NCBI RefSeq assembly: GCF_932526225.1
Contig: NC_064042.1
Span: 13,215,040 to 13,279,039, forward strand
Source: Nematostella vectensis
Taxonomy: Eukaryota > Cnidaria > Anthozoa > Actiniaria > Edwardsiidae
Reading direction: 5' to 3'
Length of the DNA: 64,000 nucleotides
Under the pieces are notes generated by a model. The model was given only the letters and a program-made list of their open reading frames with translations, was not told the origin of the DNA and ran no database searches. A program made the translations under genes and the position numbers. Positions 58,201-64,000 of this stretch are shown piece by piece (the stretch's first letter is position 1; the number at the start of each line of letters is the position of its first letter).

Positions 58201-61200
58201 GGGGTACTTATTTTAGGCAAAGTAGGTTCTAATAGGTTTATTTTAACAGTCCCTGCCACACGCTGCCCATGTCGCGTTGCTAATGTTGGCCGTTTTTGAC
58301 ATTGAAAAATTCATTACTTTTGTATGTAATCTCATATCTATAATGTAATGTTTAGTGAATAGCAAATTGTTTGAAAAAATTATATTTTGAAATTCCGAAC
58401 TTTATTTGTGTCCATTGATTATTTATATGTTTTAGGCTGCCATGCTGATCTTTGCAAATGTCCCTGGTGCAAAGGTAAGAAGAATTCGTGAACCCAATTT
58501 TGGATATAGAACATGCTTGACTTTCGTATTTGAAAAACGGAATCGTTTGCGCAAACACAAGCGTGGCAGAAACCAGAATTAGTGAAAATTCATAAGCATT
58601 TGCGTTCTCTTGCGCTTGAGTTCCAGCGATAGTCGAAAATTTATTGCGTCGCGTTTGCGTCCTTGTGAGAACCAAGTTTAATCGTTTGTTGTTGCTCGGG
58701 AGAACCAAGCTTATTCGTGTGTTGTTGTTTAGAAACTCGCCGTCACGTGCTGCAACACAGAATCCATGTCCGAGAAGATCCCGGTCAACGAGGTATGTAT
58801 TGCTTTAAGGGCTGCAAGGGATAAGGGAGTGGGCAAGGAGCGCCTTCTCTGTTTCATTGTGTATGAATTGAAAGAAGCTTCACTATTTCACTCACAATAG
58901 AAAATACATGTTTCGATGAGTCTTGGTTCAAGTGCAGACAAATTTACAGTAATATTTGATGGAAATAATAAGCAATAATAATAATTTGTGCGCGAATCAT
59001 GTTAAGACACTCTCGTACGCTTTCGTTGTTATACAGTTGAAAAAAAGGGTTTTCAAGGCTAGAAAAAAAAATAGACCAGAAAATCACCCTGCCCTCAATA
59101 TTTTAACGTTGTGAAGTCCGTTGTGCTATATGCATTCTCTTTCTTTATGCAATTTATTGTATGCAGGAAATGACGTTCAGTAAAGTGATCTCTTACCTTC
59201 GCACGCGCTTCAACCTGAACGAGCGGGACTTGTGGCTTATCGACACTAAGTCAAGTAAGTCAACAGAATCTAGTCGTTTGAAAATGGGCAATGTTTTATG
59301 TGTGAATGTTTGCTTACAGCGCGACCTAAGGCCATGGACATCAGAAATATGTGTGGGATGTTCATTGTCTTCTTACGAATCACAAGCGAGGATTCGCATA
59401 CACTCAGCAGTCAAAAACTCGTCTATTTAATCTTGCATATGACTGGTTAAAAGTCTGTTTGCGGTTTTTGGTCGCGCTGTAATTGCTTGCTTGTTATTAA
59501 TTTATTAGCTTAGCAGAGCCGTAGTAGGCTACATAGGATTGGGGGGTTGGGGGGGGGGGGGGGCACAATACAGTAACATCAATAATTTGGGGGCACAGCC
59601 ACCTCCCTACTGGTTTAATTGAAAATATTGGGGAGGGGACATTATCTTTACTATGTTTTACCAACAGTGTTGGGCGATGTTGTGCATGAAGGCTTCAGCA
59701 CTAATGACCATTTGTCAGGCCATATTAGCCTATCAAATCCTACAATCTATATTTCTGTGTGGCCTTCATAATCGTTGCGTTACTGTCACATTTCAGAGCA
59801 ATTACTGGAAGAGCGTGACTATGTGCGTGACGTGTTTGCGCACCGAAAAGGTTTCCCCAGTCCCCAGCTCAGCTTGGAGCACGTGGACCCGGAATCCGCA
59901 TTCCTATTACGGCAGGCTCAGGTTGGTCACGTGATAATCTGCCTACAAAGTTGAAATATCAATTCTTAGTCCCTCTCTTATGTTGCCCCTGTATTTTTTT
60001 AGTTATAGAAAGATATTAAAAAAGAATATAAGCAAATTTTATTTTGCTTACGAAGACGTGTATGTAATATGTCTTTATATTTCTTCTAGTTGGATAAGCT
60101 TAATAGCATCATTGTTAAACCCTTTTTAAAGCCATGTTCTTAACTGTTGTTCACGTTTTTGTGACTGTGTAAGTGTAGTCTTTTTTTAAATGAAGAAAAA
60201 ACACTCATTCTTTGCAGGGTCCTGCCTAAATATCTCTACTAAAATATTCAATTATTGGTATTAATAAAAGGTGGTTAAATTGCAATTCGGTTGTTGCTCT
60301 ATTTCAGGCGTTTACTTCTAAACTTGCGGACACTGGGCGGATCGCAATGTGCCTCGCCATTCTCAAGGCCGTTCCCAACCAGGTGGGGGCCCACTTATTG
60401 GACAAATTTACATTTCGAGTATACGTCCAATAAAACAGCTTCGGTATTGTTGGAAACTCGCTCTTTCTAAAAAGTGATGTTTAGAATACATTGGCATTGA
60501 TGCAGCTATAACACAAGCCCCTCTGACCCTCACATTTCTCTCAGAAACACTCCTCCTTTCTGCATGGCGAGTTCAGCCGACAGACCTCGTTCCCGCGAAA
60601 AGCTCTGGATAGTGATTTCGCTCTGTACAGTGGTGGAGTGAAGGGCAAGGTAAGACCTCTCTATAACGACCATAGTCTGATCATCTTGGCACATTATTAT
60701 TTGAAAGAACCCAAACCCTGAGGTTGACCAGTTTTCATTTCAGCCTCGCGACCAAGTGTTCAAGAGAGTCGATATAACTTCCAGTCTCTCTAAAAGTTTC
60801 TGTCTTATCTCTAGGAGCTGTTTGGTATGGACGTGATTCACAAAATCTATTGGGTCAAGGTACGCATGTGCTGCGTCACAAAGTTTCACGCACTATACCA
60901 AGTGTCACACACAATGCGAAGTGTCACACACATTGATAAGTGTCAAACACAATGCGAAGTGTCACACACTATACCAAGTGTCACACACAATGCGAAGTGT
61001 CACACACATTGATAACCAAGTGTCACGCCCTATATCAAGTGTCACACACTGTGTCAAGTGTCACACACTATGTCATGTGTCACACTATGTCAGGTGTCAC
61101 GCACTATGTCAAGTGTCACACACTGTGTCAAGTGTCACACACTATATCAAGTGTCACTCACTATGTCAAGTGTCACGCACATGTCAAGTGTCACGCACTA

Positions 61201-63927
61201 TGTCACGTGTCACGCACTTTGTCACGTGTCACACACTTTGTCACGTGTCACGCACTTTGTCACGTGTCACACACTATGTCAAGTGTCACACACATACGGA
61301 CTACTCCACGCAGCTTTCAATCTTGAGTGCGGATTAGTAAAGATGGTACAACGGGCCAGTGTCCTCAGCAGTTCTTCTACATATAGGTACATGTACCACT
61401 AAGCACGTACCACTGAGCTATCGTGCTACTTTCTCATATTGGCTATTTCACTCCTATCCTCAGCTTGTGGCCGCGTTGTTTCAGTACACACCTAGCGACT
61501 TCCCATGGGGTCCCGCGGACCTGAATTTATTCATCAACGTGATCAATGGTGCAATTCTCCTTCACTGTGAGGACGCGGCTATGATTCGTCTTGGCATCGC
61601 TTCACTGATCAACATTGCAATTCACTTTTCACATATCTTTGCCGGCGACGGGTGAGTTTGGTAATTTATTAGATCTGGCACTGCCCCAGCACTGTTGTTG
61701 GATGGTAAAGAGATATGATCAGAACTTTTTTTCTGGTAACAACATTTGTAGAGTAGGTTATTGGAGGATAAAGAGATATGATCAGAACTTTTTTTCTAAA
61801 GACATATTATCAGAACTTTTTTTCTAAAGACATATGATCAGAACTTTTTTTCTAAAGACATATGATCAGAACTTTTTTTCTAAAGACATATGATCAGAAC
61901 TTTTTTTCTAAAGACATATGATCAGAACTTTTTTTCTAAAGACATATGATCAGAACTTTTTTTCTAAAGACATATGATCAGAACTTTTTTTCTAAAGACA
62001 TATGATCAGAACTTTTTTTCTAAAGACATATGATCAGAACTTTTTTCTGGTAACATTTGTAGAGGAGGTTATTGGATGATAAAGAGATATGATCAGAACT
62101 TTTTTCTGGTAACATTTGTAGAGGAGGTTATTGGATGATAAAGAGATATGATCAGAACTTTTTTCTGGTAACAACATTTGTAGAGGAGGTTATTGGACAA
62201 TAAAGAGATATGATTAGAACTTTTTTTCTGGTAACAACATTTGTAGAGGAGGTTATTGGATGATAAAGAGATATGATCAGAACGTTTTTCTGGTAACAAC
62301 ATTTGTAGAGGAGGTTATTGGATGATAAAGAGATATGATCAGAACTTTTTTCTGGTAACATTTGTAGAGGAGGTTATTGGAGGATAAAGAGATATGATCA
62401 GAACTTTTTTCTGGTAACAACATTTGTAGAGGAGGTTGTCTAGGGATGACAACAAGTAGTCGAAAATGAGATATATTCAAACTCAACTACATGTGTGGCA
62501 AATGTGTGTGGCAAATCCAAGGCAAAGTAAACACAGAAATAACTACTCCCACCACGCCAAAGAACGACGAAAAAAACTCTTACATTTCTGGCAAAAAAAC
62601 TTTCTGGCTGATTGTCTTCATTGGAGATTCTGTATGTCGTGGTGTTGCACTTCCCTGCTTAAACGTAAGCGCTAAAGAATTTTCTTGTTATTGTTGGTAT
62701 TTTGCGGCTAAAACCCGGAGCGCGTGCGAGTTTATTACCCAAAAATGGCCCTAGATCTGTTAGTGCAAGTCGGAGACAACTGTGTCTGTCTCTCTCAGCC
62801 GCAAATGTGTCATGCTATCAAAGTACCAAGTGTAAGAAAGCAGCTCTTTCCATCTGCTGATTTGGAAAAGCTGTTGCATTATTTAGATTGAATTTGGAAA
62901 ACGAACTTTAAATCATTGTTTTTAGATGGATATTTCAACAGCAGACTTGAAGGTTGCAATTAAAACATCGCGATCCTTCTAGACAATTACTATTCTGATT
63001 CAACCGATGACTGCTTTGTGAGACCAACAAATATGTTCTACTAGTATACATTCACCACGATGAATGATTGGTCTTGAAAAAAGCTCGGGCATAGAGCTTC
63101 TCTTACGTTTCTTCAAATCCCCAGATTCCATTTCGTGTTTCCATCCCTGCTTCAAGTCTACGCTCATCACCAGGGAAACGACATGGTGACGCGAGCTATT
63201 GAGGTGAGCTGTCAGCCCCAGTCAGGAGGGGAGAGGAAGTGAGAAGAGGGGGAGGGGGAGAGGAAAGAGACACGAGAGGGGAGGGAGGTGTGGGTTAAAA
63301 AGACAAAGAATAAGAAGGGATGTATGGGTTGTAGCGATAGGCGGCATAACGTCTTCCCACATGATTTATTATATGTTTTCATTTTCATTCCAGTTCGCAT
63401 TGAGTCAATTCTACGCACTTCACCAAAAGCCGTGTCTGCTTCAGGTGATGGTCATAATAGAGTAGTTTGCGCATCTTTACAAGGCATCGTTATTGCAGCA
63501 ATATTTGTAACTGGCTTTATGTGTTTTGTGTTTCTGCTGCTACTGCTATTGTCATTGCTCTTTTTTTATTATAGCAAGTCGATTGTTTTATGTTCATTTG
63601 AATGTATTTGCATTTAAAACAATCACACGAAAGGAGCAGCGTTTGCTCTAGGTCTACCGATATCCCTTGCGCTTTCGCCGTCGATACTCTTGCTGCTGCT
63701 GTTGTTTTTGCTACTGGTGCCGTTGAGGCTTCTGCTGTTATTTATTGTTGTTGTTGTTGTTGCTGTTGCTGTTGTTGTTGTTGTTGTTGTTGTTGTCTTG
63801 ACGCATCTTATACATAGCATCTTATACATCCGATACATAGCTGTTCGCGAGTGTTGCGCCGATTCTTCTATTGGAGACGCGACTCGAAGATGCTACCGAA
63901 CTCGAGCCAGATGATCCTACAGCCCTG
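33532..63927 (+). CDS. UNC80: UNC80 orthologue, NALCN sodium-leak channel scaffold, N-terminal two thirds
   Basis: Thirty-six exons join in continuous phase: 33532-33623, 34478-34529, 35076-36821, 37312-37561, 38154-38527, 38862-38967, 39885-40174, 40648-40863, 41820-41978, 42787-43129, 44035-44218, 45155-45311, 45699-45898, 46624-46821, 47169-47424, 48646-48784, 48954-49062, 50662-50734, 51312-51573, 52508-52591, 53496-53606, 54187-54287, 56115-56201, 57680-57763, 57870-57938, 58436-58474, 58733-58792, 59167-59254, 59797-59921, 60308-60382, 60545-60649, 60815-60859, 61464-61651, 63125-63203, 63394-63444, 63841-63927. They total 6684 nt (2228 codons) without a stop. Vertebrate UNC80 is about 3,250 aa, so the rest lies off the window. 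Matching landmarks include IPLAIQTYFWRQT, FFDVAVLRCL, VDFLHALLGFC, APVVARAALLLECAYFVHRC and DFPWGPADLNLFINVINGA. UNC80 is a large cytoplasmic helical-repeat protein that links UNC79 and the NALCN pore. Confidence 0.93.
34478..34529 (+). CDS. UNC80: UNC80 exon 2
   Basis: Short exon encoding LLKTKLVKRQYESACI after a T-rich GTCGCAG acceptor; donor GTAAGT. Confidence 0.85.
35076..36821 (+). CDS. UNC80: UNC80 exon 3, very long
   Basis: 1746 nt. The first third is conserved (LERVICENRIQDL, TLQWILYEAP, TIELFVNLLIPHVFKI, FFDVAVLRCLSSPGWCEEGV). The rest is acidic, Ser/Glu/Asp-rich and probably disordered, and ends with DYITTDGRLSVLVILQAVNG and CGTAVK. Confidence 0.92.
37312..37561 (+). CDS. UNC80: UNC80 exon 4
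   Basis: Encodes VLELLTTIHERE and ends LIKALGCPL in phase 1. The acceptor (GTCCAAG) has a poor pyrimidine tract, so the exact start is the least certain in the model. Confidence 0.72.
37562..37790. repeat. about 116-bp tandem repeat starting at the UNC80 intron 4 donor
   Basis: TCTTACCCCATCCCCCCTCT with TGTACAATCCATTAAGTACG is followed by two diverged copies (near 37667 and 37766, ATTTACCCCA). The first copy begins at the donor itself. Confidence 0.75.
38154..38527 (+). CDS. UNC80: UNC80 exon 5
   Basis: Begins CGEGCHAYRGDLLRDQAN and contains VEEIVDFLHALLGFCEDGGG, a strongly conserved UNC80 block. Ends LNDLDNL. Confidence 0.92.
38862..38967 (+). CDS. UNC80: UNC80 exon 6
   Basis: Encodes ELRQLLRYIKENYGGAFWKV and MSGLLECAFK; conserved helical segment. 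Confidence 0.9.
39110..39202. repeat. 36-bp tandem repeat, three copies, UNC80 intron 6
   Basis: Unit GTCTGTGAAAGCCGTGTAAA plus TGGATGGATACTG; followed by a C-run at 39245-39260. Confidence 0.85.
39885..40174 (+). CDS. UNC80: UNC80 exon 7
   Basis: Basic linker exon (KMTPKATRRKFFKGQKTK), likely disordered and phosphorylated, with a Ser-rich C-terminal part. Confidence 0.85.
40648..40863 (+). CDS. UNC80: UNC80 exon 8
   Basis: Starts NFSLSAWRRKGAIG, then an acidic run DSDDEDDPNDP and a basic KRKLFKEKSRKR segment. Corresponds to the charged linker before the conserved GTIPD-like block. Confidence 0.85.
41353..41520. repeat. direct repeat, copy 1, upstream of UNC80 exon 9
   Basis: GTCGCATAATATAAACGTCA, CACATCGCTG and CATTCGGGATTAAAATGGAG recur in the same order at 42436-42590. 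The two copies flank exon 9. A GCGTCACACAAA unit is locally tandem here. Confidence 0.85.
41820..41978 (+). CDS. UNC80: UNC80 exon 9
   Basis: Encodes LREGLIRLRFLMKGTQPGA and DPQIVAAMLDL. Donor GTGATT is weaker than the copied one 124 nt downstream (GTAATT). Confidence 0.9.
41927..42300. repeat. about 124-bp tandem duplication of UNC80 exon 9 tail plus donor
   Basis: The exon tail from GACCCACAAATCGTCGCTGC to GACCTG and GT is repeated at 42070-42104 as GACCAACAAATTGTCGCTGC...GACCTG/GTAATT. A third, decayed copy starts near 42192. Confidence 0.88.
42436..42590. repeat. direct repeat, copy 2, downstream of UNC80 exon 9
   Basis: Partner of 41353-41520, about 85-90 percent similar by eye with small deletions. 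Confidence 0.85.
42787..43129 (+). CDS. UNC80: UNC80 exon 10
   Basis: Begins EAPVVARAALLLECAYFVHR, the best-conserved block seen. Ends EEVDEDFMDE at a GTTAGT donor that seeds the 54-bp array. Confidence 0.93.
43130..43615. repeat. 54-bp minisatellite with copied donor, nine copies, UNC80 intron 10
   Basis: The unit starts GTTAGTATTACAAAGCTACA and ends TTTGGTGACGAAG. Exon 10 ends GGACGAAG before GTTAGT, so each unit end repeats the exon tail and donor. First two copies end GACCAAG; six end GACGAAG; the last is decayed. Confidence 0.93.
44035..44218 (+). CDS. UNC80: UNC80 exon 11
   Basis: Encodes CPYALKMAACQLLIEITAFL, matching the vertebrate helix closely, then a basic tail. Confidence 0.92.
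45155..45311 (+). CDS. UNC80: UNC80 exon 12
   Basis: Ser/Pro-rich linker (SSSLSPGRSSPHEPP); poorly conserved but phase-consistent with good splice sites. Confidence 0.8.
45699..45898 (+). CDS. UNC80: UNC80 exon 13
   Basis: Linker exon with LLSPKRSSLYLPKTS. Its acceptor (TATTCCAG) is preceded by a tandem near-copy (TATCCCAGGTTCTCATGGTA) 26 nt upstream, a possible alternative acceptor. Confidence 0.82.
46209..46290. repeat. (ACAG)n microsatellite, UNC80 intron 13
   Basis: About 19 perfect tetranucleotide units, then GATA units. Confidence 0.97.
46624..46821 (+). CDS. UNC80: UNC80 exon 14
   Basis: Ends FPWLTAVILLNSSTSYLCDH, matching the conserved helix before the Cys/His-rich segment. The acceptor is a NAGNAG (CAGCAG), so the start may also be 46621, adding one codon. 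Confidence 0.88.
47169..47424 (+). CDS. UNC80: UNC80 exon 15
   Basis: Encodes CPPNCHQRQKRVCSRLVKAL, the conserved Cys/His-rich stretch that in UNC80 proteins follows the 'LHVMILLCNQQ' helix, then a basic linker. Confidence 0.9.
47656..48134. mobile_element. hAT-like MITE, 479 bp, UNC80 intron 15
   Basis: Inverted ends CAGGGGCTCATAAGTAGGGG and its reverse complement, with a further internal pair (GTTTCC-AGGATCAGGC). CTGTTGT lies on both sides (47649-47655, 48135-48141). No coding capacity. The surrounding intron (47425-48600) is rich in TGTGCGT-like runs. Confidence 0.83.
48646..48784 (+). CDS. UNC80: UNC80 exon 16
   Basis: Encodes FSLIAKAGTVIEQELLEETL and VAWELLLDEDQQLVSAA. Confidence 0.92.
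48954..49062 (+). CDS. UNC80: UNC80 exon 17
   Basis: Encodes AVFLLSGIRLRSKVEEML and ends DDRVNSLL; its tail and donor (GCTAAG/GTAACAG) are copied through the 86-bp array. Confidence 0.92.
49063..50305. repeat. 86-bp minisatellite with copied donor, about 14 copies, UNC80 intron 17
   Basis: The unit starts GTAACAGCTCGTTGCTAATG and ends GTCAGCTCGACGCTAAG. Exon 17 ends GTCAACTCGTTGCTAAG before GTAACAGC, so every unit rebuilds exon-end and donor. Each unit also holds two internal near-copies of the donor region (GTAACAGCTTGTTGCTATG then GTAAAAC), so a smaller duplication preceded the larger one. Confidence 0.93.
50662..50734 (+). CDS. UNC80: UNC80 exon 18
   Basis: Encodes YEVLWQSRFHAWPRLEERAS, matching the vertebrate 'FRYQVWPRMEEGA' segment. 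Confidence 0.92.
51312..51573 (+). CDS. UNC80: UNC80 exon 19
   Basis: Starts VPPPRVDFTLPSPPLGIQ, conserved; middle is Lys/Glu-rich helix. The acceptor is a C-run followed by AAG. Confidence 0.9.
51832..52344. mobile_element. Tc1/mariner-like MITE, 513 bp, UNC80 intron 19
   Basis: Ends CAGTGGAACCTGGATTTTAC and GTAAAATCCAGGTTCCCCCG are inverted, flanked by TA. The interior has many ATCG-TAAAATCGAGG motifs and no transposase frame. Confidence 0.85.
52508..52591 (+). CDS. UNC80: UNC80 exon 20
   Basis: Basic start (RRQRRKSTHANWELN) and PRMLEDMTAD; phase 1 to phase 1. Confidence 0.82.
53095..53440. repeat. about 67-bp repeat, three to five diverged copies, UNC80 intron 20
   Basis: AAGGGCAC-T-ATTAACG-GGACAGTTT with CATAGCCAAAATTG recurs at 53095, 53152, 53217 and 53370. 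An unrelated insertion lies between the last two. Confidence 0.75.
53496..53606 (+). CDS. UNC80: UNC80 exon 21
   Basis: Encodes WPAAFSSAVPHIIRLLDDVL, equivalent to the vertebrate 'FPACICAAVLPIVHLMED' helix. Confidence 0.9.
53928..54170. repeat. 64-bp tandem repeat, four copies, UNC80 intron 21
   Basis: Unit TGTTGATGGGCAATGAGCCC plus TGTTTAGAAAGGTCTTACCG; nearly identical copies ending 16 nt before exon 22. Confidence 0.9.
54187..54287 (+). CDS. UNC80: UNC80 exon 22
   Basis: Encodes RLVWNSLIEDPVLFFRTILE, conserved. Donor GTAGAT opens directly into the 21-bp array. Confidence 0.92.
54303..55540. repeat. 21-bp minisatellite, about 58 copies, UNC80 intron 22
   Basis: Unit CTAGATACTACATACTGCGCG. 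It starts from GTAGATATTTCGTGC, the donor region itself. Point variants are interspersed. Long frames on both strands through it are artefacts of a unit length divisible by three. Confidence 0.95.
56115..56201 (+). CDS. UNC80: UNC80 exon 23
   Basis: Encodes ICLIKKLFMYIDQLPPASAR and FLLNNL; its last 15 nt and donor are copied in every unit of the 59-bp array. Confidence 0.92.
56202..57192. repeat. about 59-bp minisatellite with copied donor, about 16 copies, UNC80 intron 23
   Basis: The unit starts GTAACTGTCCAACGTCCGAT and ends CTTCTCAATAATCTG, identical to the last 15 nt of exon 23, which is followed by the same GTAACTGTCC. Unit length varies slightly in the ATCATTCCG part. Confidence 0.93.
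57680..57763 (+). CDS. UNC80: UNC80 exon 24
   Basis: Encodes VGVAMYYARTNKPGAQDS and LVLSLTWE, conserved. Confidence 0.93.
57870..57938 (+). CDS. UNC80: UNC80 exon 25
   Basis: Encodes VKGLFLKDIKQCLKKEHCD, nearly identical in pattern to vertebrate UNC80. Confidence 0.93.
57981..58126. mobile_element. short palindromic MITE, UNC80 intron 25
   Basis: AAGGCTAAGTTCAAA and TTTGAACTTAGCCTT enclose further inverted pairs (CGTATTATC/GATAATACG, CAATGCAAATGCAT/ATGCATTTGCATTG). Total 146 bp. Confidence 0.8.
58436..58474 (+). CDS. UNC80: UNC80 exon 26
   Basis: Thirty-nine nt, AAMLIFANVPGAK; strong TTTTAG acceptor and GTAAGA donor. Confidence 0.88.
58733..58792 (+). CDS. UNC80: UNC80 exon 27
   Basis: Encodes KLAVTCCNTESMSEKIPVNE. 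Confidence 0.88.
59167..59254 (+). CDS. UNC80: UNC80 exon 28
   Basis: Encodes TFSKVISYLRTRFNL and DLWLIDTK. Confidence 0.9.
59797..59921 (+). CDS. UNC80: UNC80 exon 29
   Basis: Encodes DYVRDVFAHRKGFPSPQLSL, matching 'TYVRDIYPFRRSVSPQLNL' of vertebrates. Confidence 0.93.
60308..60382 (+). CDS. UNC80: UNC80 exon 30
   Basis: Encodes AFTSKLADTGRIAMCLAILK. Confidence 0.9.
60545..60649 (+). CDS. UNC80: UNC80 exon 31
   Basis: Encodes TSFPRKALDSDFALYSGG, matching the vertebrate 'PSFPRSAIDAEFSLFSD'. Confidence 0.92.
60815..60859 (+). CDS. UNC80: UNC80 exon 32
   Basis: Forty-five nt, ELFGMDVIHKIYWVK; donor GTACGC leads into the 19-bp array. Confidence 0.9.
60885..61300. repeat. 19-bp tandem repeat, about 22 copies, UNC80 intron 32
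   Basis: Unit AAGTGTCACACACTATGTC with frequent point variants. Begins about 30 nt after the donor. The string GTCAAG in many units matches the exon 32 tail (GGGTCAAG), but GT does not follow it. Confidence 0.9.
61464..61651 (+). CDS. UNC80: UNC80 exon 33
   Basis: Encodes DFPWGPADLNLFINVINGAI and LINIAIHFSHIF; one of the clearest matches. Confidence 0.94.
61690..62440. repeat. compound tandem array (28-bp and about 63-bp units), UNC80 intron 33
   Basis: AAAGACATATGATCAGAACT plus T-run repeats about nine times (61796-62045), inside and beside a longer unit with GGTAACAACATTTGTAGAGG and TTATTGGATGATAAAGAGAT. Begins about 40 nt after the donor. Confidence 0.9.
63125..63203 (+). CDS. UNC80: UNC80 exon 34
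   Basis: Encodes FHFVFPSLLQVYAHHQGND and TRAIE. Confidence 0.92.
63394..63444 (+). CDS. UNC80: UNC80 exon 35
   Basis: Encodes FALSQFYALHQKPCLLQ. Confidence 0.92.
63742..63796. repeat. (TTG)n microsatellite, UNC80 intron 35
   Basis: About 18 trinucleotide units with two C variants, 45 nt before exon 36. Confidence 0.95.
63841..63927 (+). CDS. UNC80: UNC80 exon 36
   Basis: Encodes LFASVAPILLLETRLEDATE then PDDPTAL. The acceptor (GATACATAG) follows a trinucleotide repeat, not a good pyrimidine tract, but the protein match is clear. Donor GTAAGA. Confidence 0.88.
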
Positions 63928-64000
63928 GTAAGACAAATAATAGAGTATTAAAAAAAAAAAATAATAATCCTTTGATATAGCTCCAAAGCCACTTTATACT

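Noticed and set aside
60827-61402. Three overlapping Cys/His-rich frames (CHTLCQVSHT)
   Set aside because: They come from the 19-bp tandem repeat in intron 32, in all three frames.

Overview
The window reads as animal nuclear DNA, most likely from a cnidarian (sea anemone or coral type). The inference rests on a split host gene with short GT-AG introns, an F-type (fucolectin) lectin gene, many short inverted-repeat elements, and a Polinton/Maverick-like integrated virus whose accessory proteins resemble ones I associate with cnidarian genomes. No database search was possible, so the species is not claimed.

Layout. 1-689 is AT-rich flank. 690-13784 is a 13.1-kb Polinton/Maverick-like element with terminal inverted repeats of about 555 bp and a possible 6-bp target duplication. 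It carries a penton-like minor capsid protein, a double jelly-roll major capsid protein, an A32/FtsK-type packaging ATPase, a retrovirus-like integrase, several membrane or virion-type small proteins, a zinc-binding protein, and a large replication protein. That protein appears to join a family-B polymerase palm, an SF1 helicase and an HNH-like C-terminus. Most of its genes are broken by one-base shifts or stops. 13785-16350 is non-coding with an inverted-repeat element. 16350-20665 is a minus-strand fucolectin-like gene followed by a 49-bp minisatellite. 20666-27190 holds two non-autonomous DNA transposons, a THAP-domain remnant and AT-rich repeats. 27197-31350 is a 5'-truncated Ty3/Gypsy retrotransposon. 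31889-32720 is another inverted-repeat element.

From 33532 to the right edge runs one plus-strand gene, the orthologue of UNC80, the large cytoplasmic scaffold of the NALCN sodium-leak channel. I could place 36 exons with continuous phase (6684 nt, 2228 codons). The protein runs off the window.

The most unusual signal is in the introns. In at least five introns from two unrelated genes (fucolectin introns 3 and 4; UNC80 introns 9, 10, 17 and 23), tandem repeats begin at the 5' splice site, and each unit carries a copy of the exon tail plus the GT donor. This gives arrays of 2 to about 34 near-identical donor sites downstream of the real one. Three other UNC80 introns (4, 22, 32) carry tandem arrays starting at or just after the donor without a clear exon copy. 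This recurrent architecture is the best candidate here for something undescribed; the polymerase-helicase-HNH fusion in the Polinton-like element is second.
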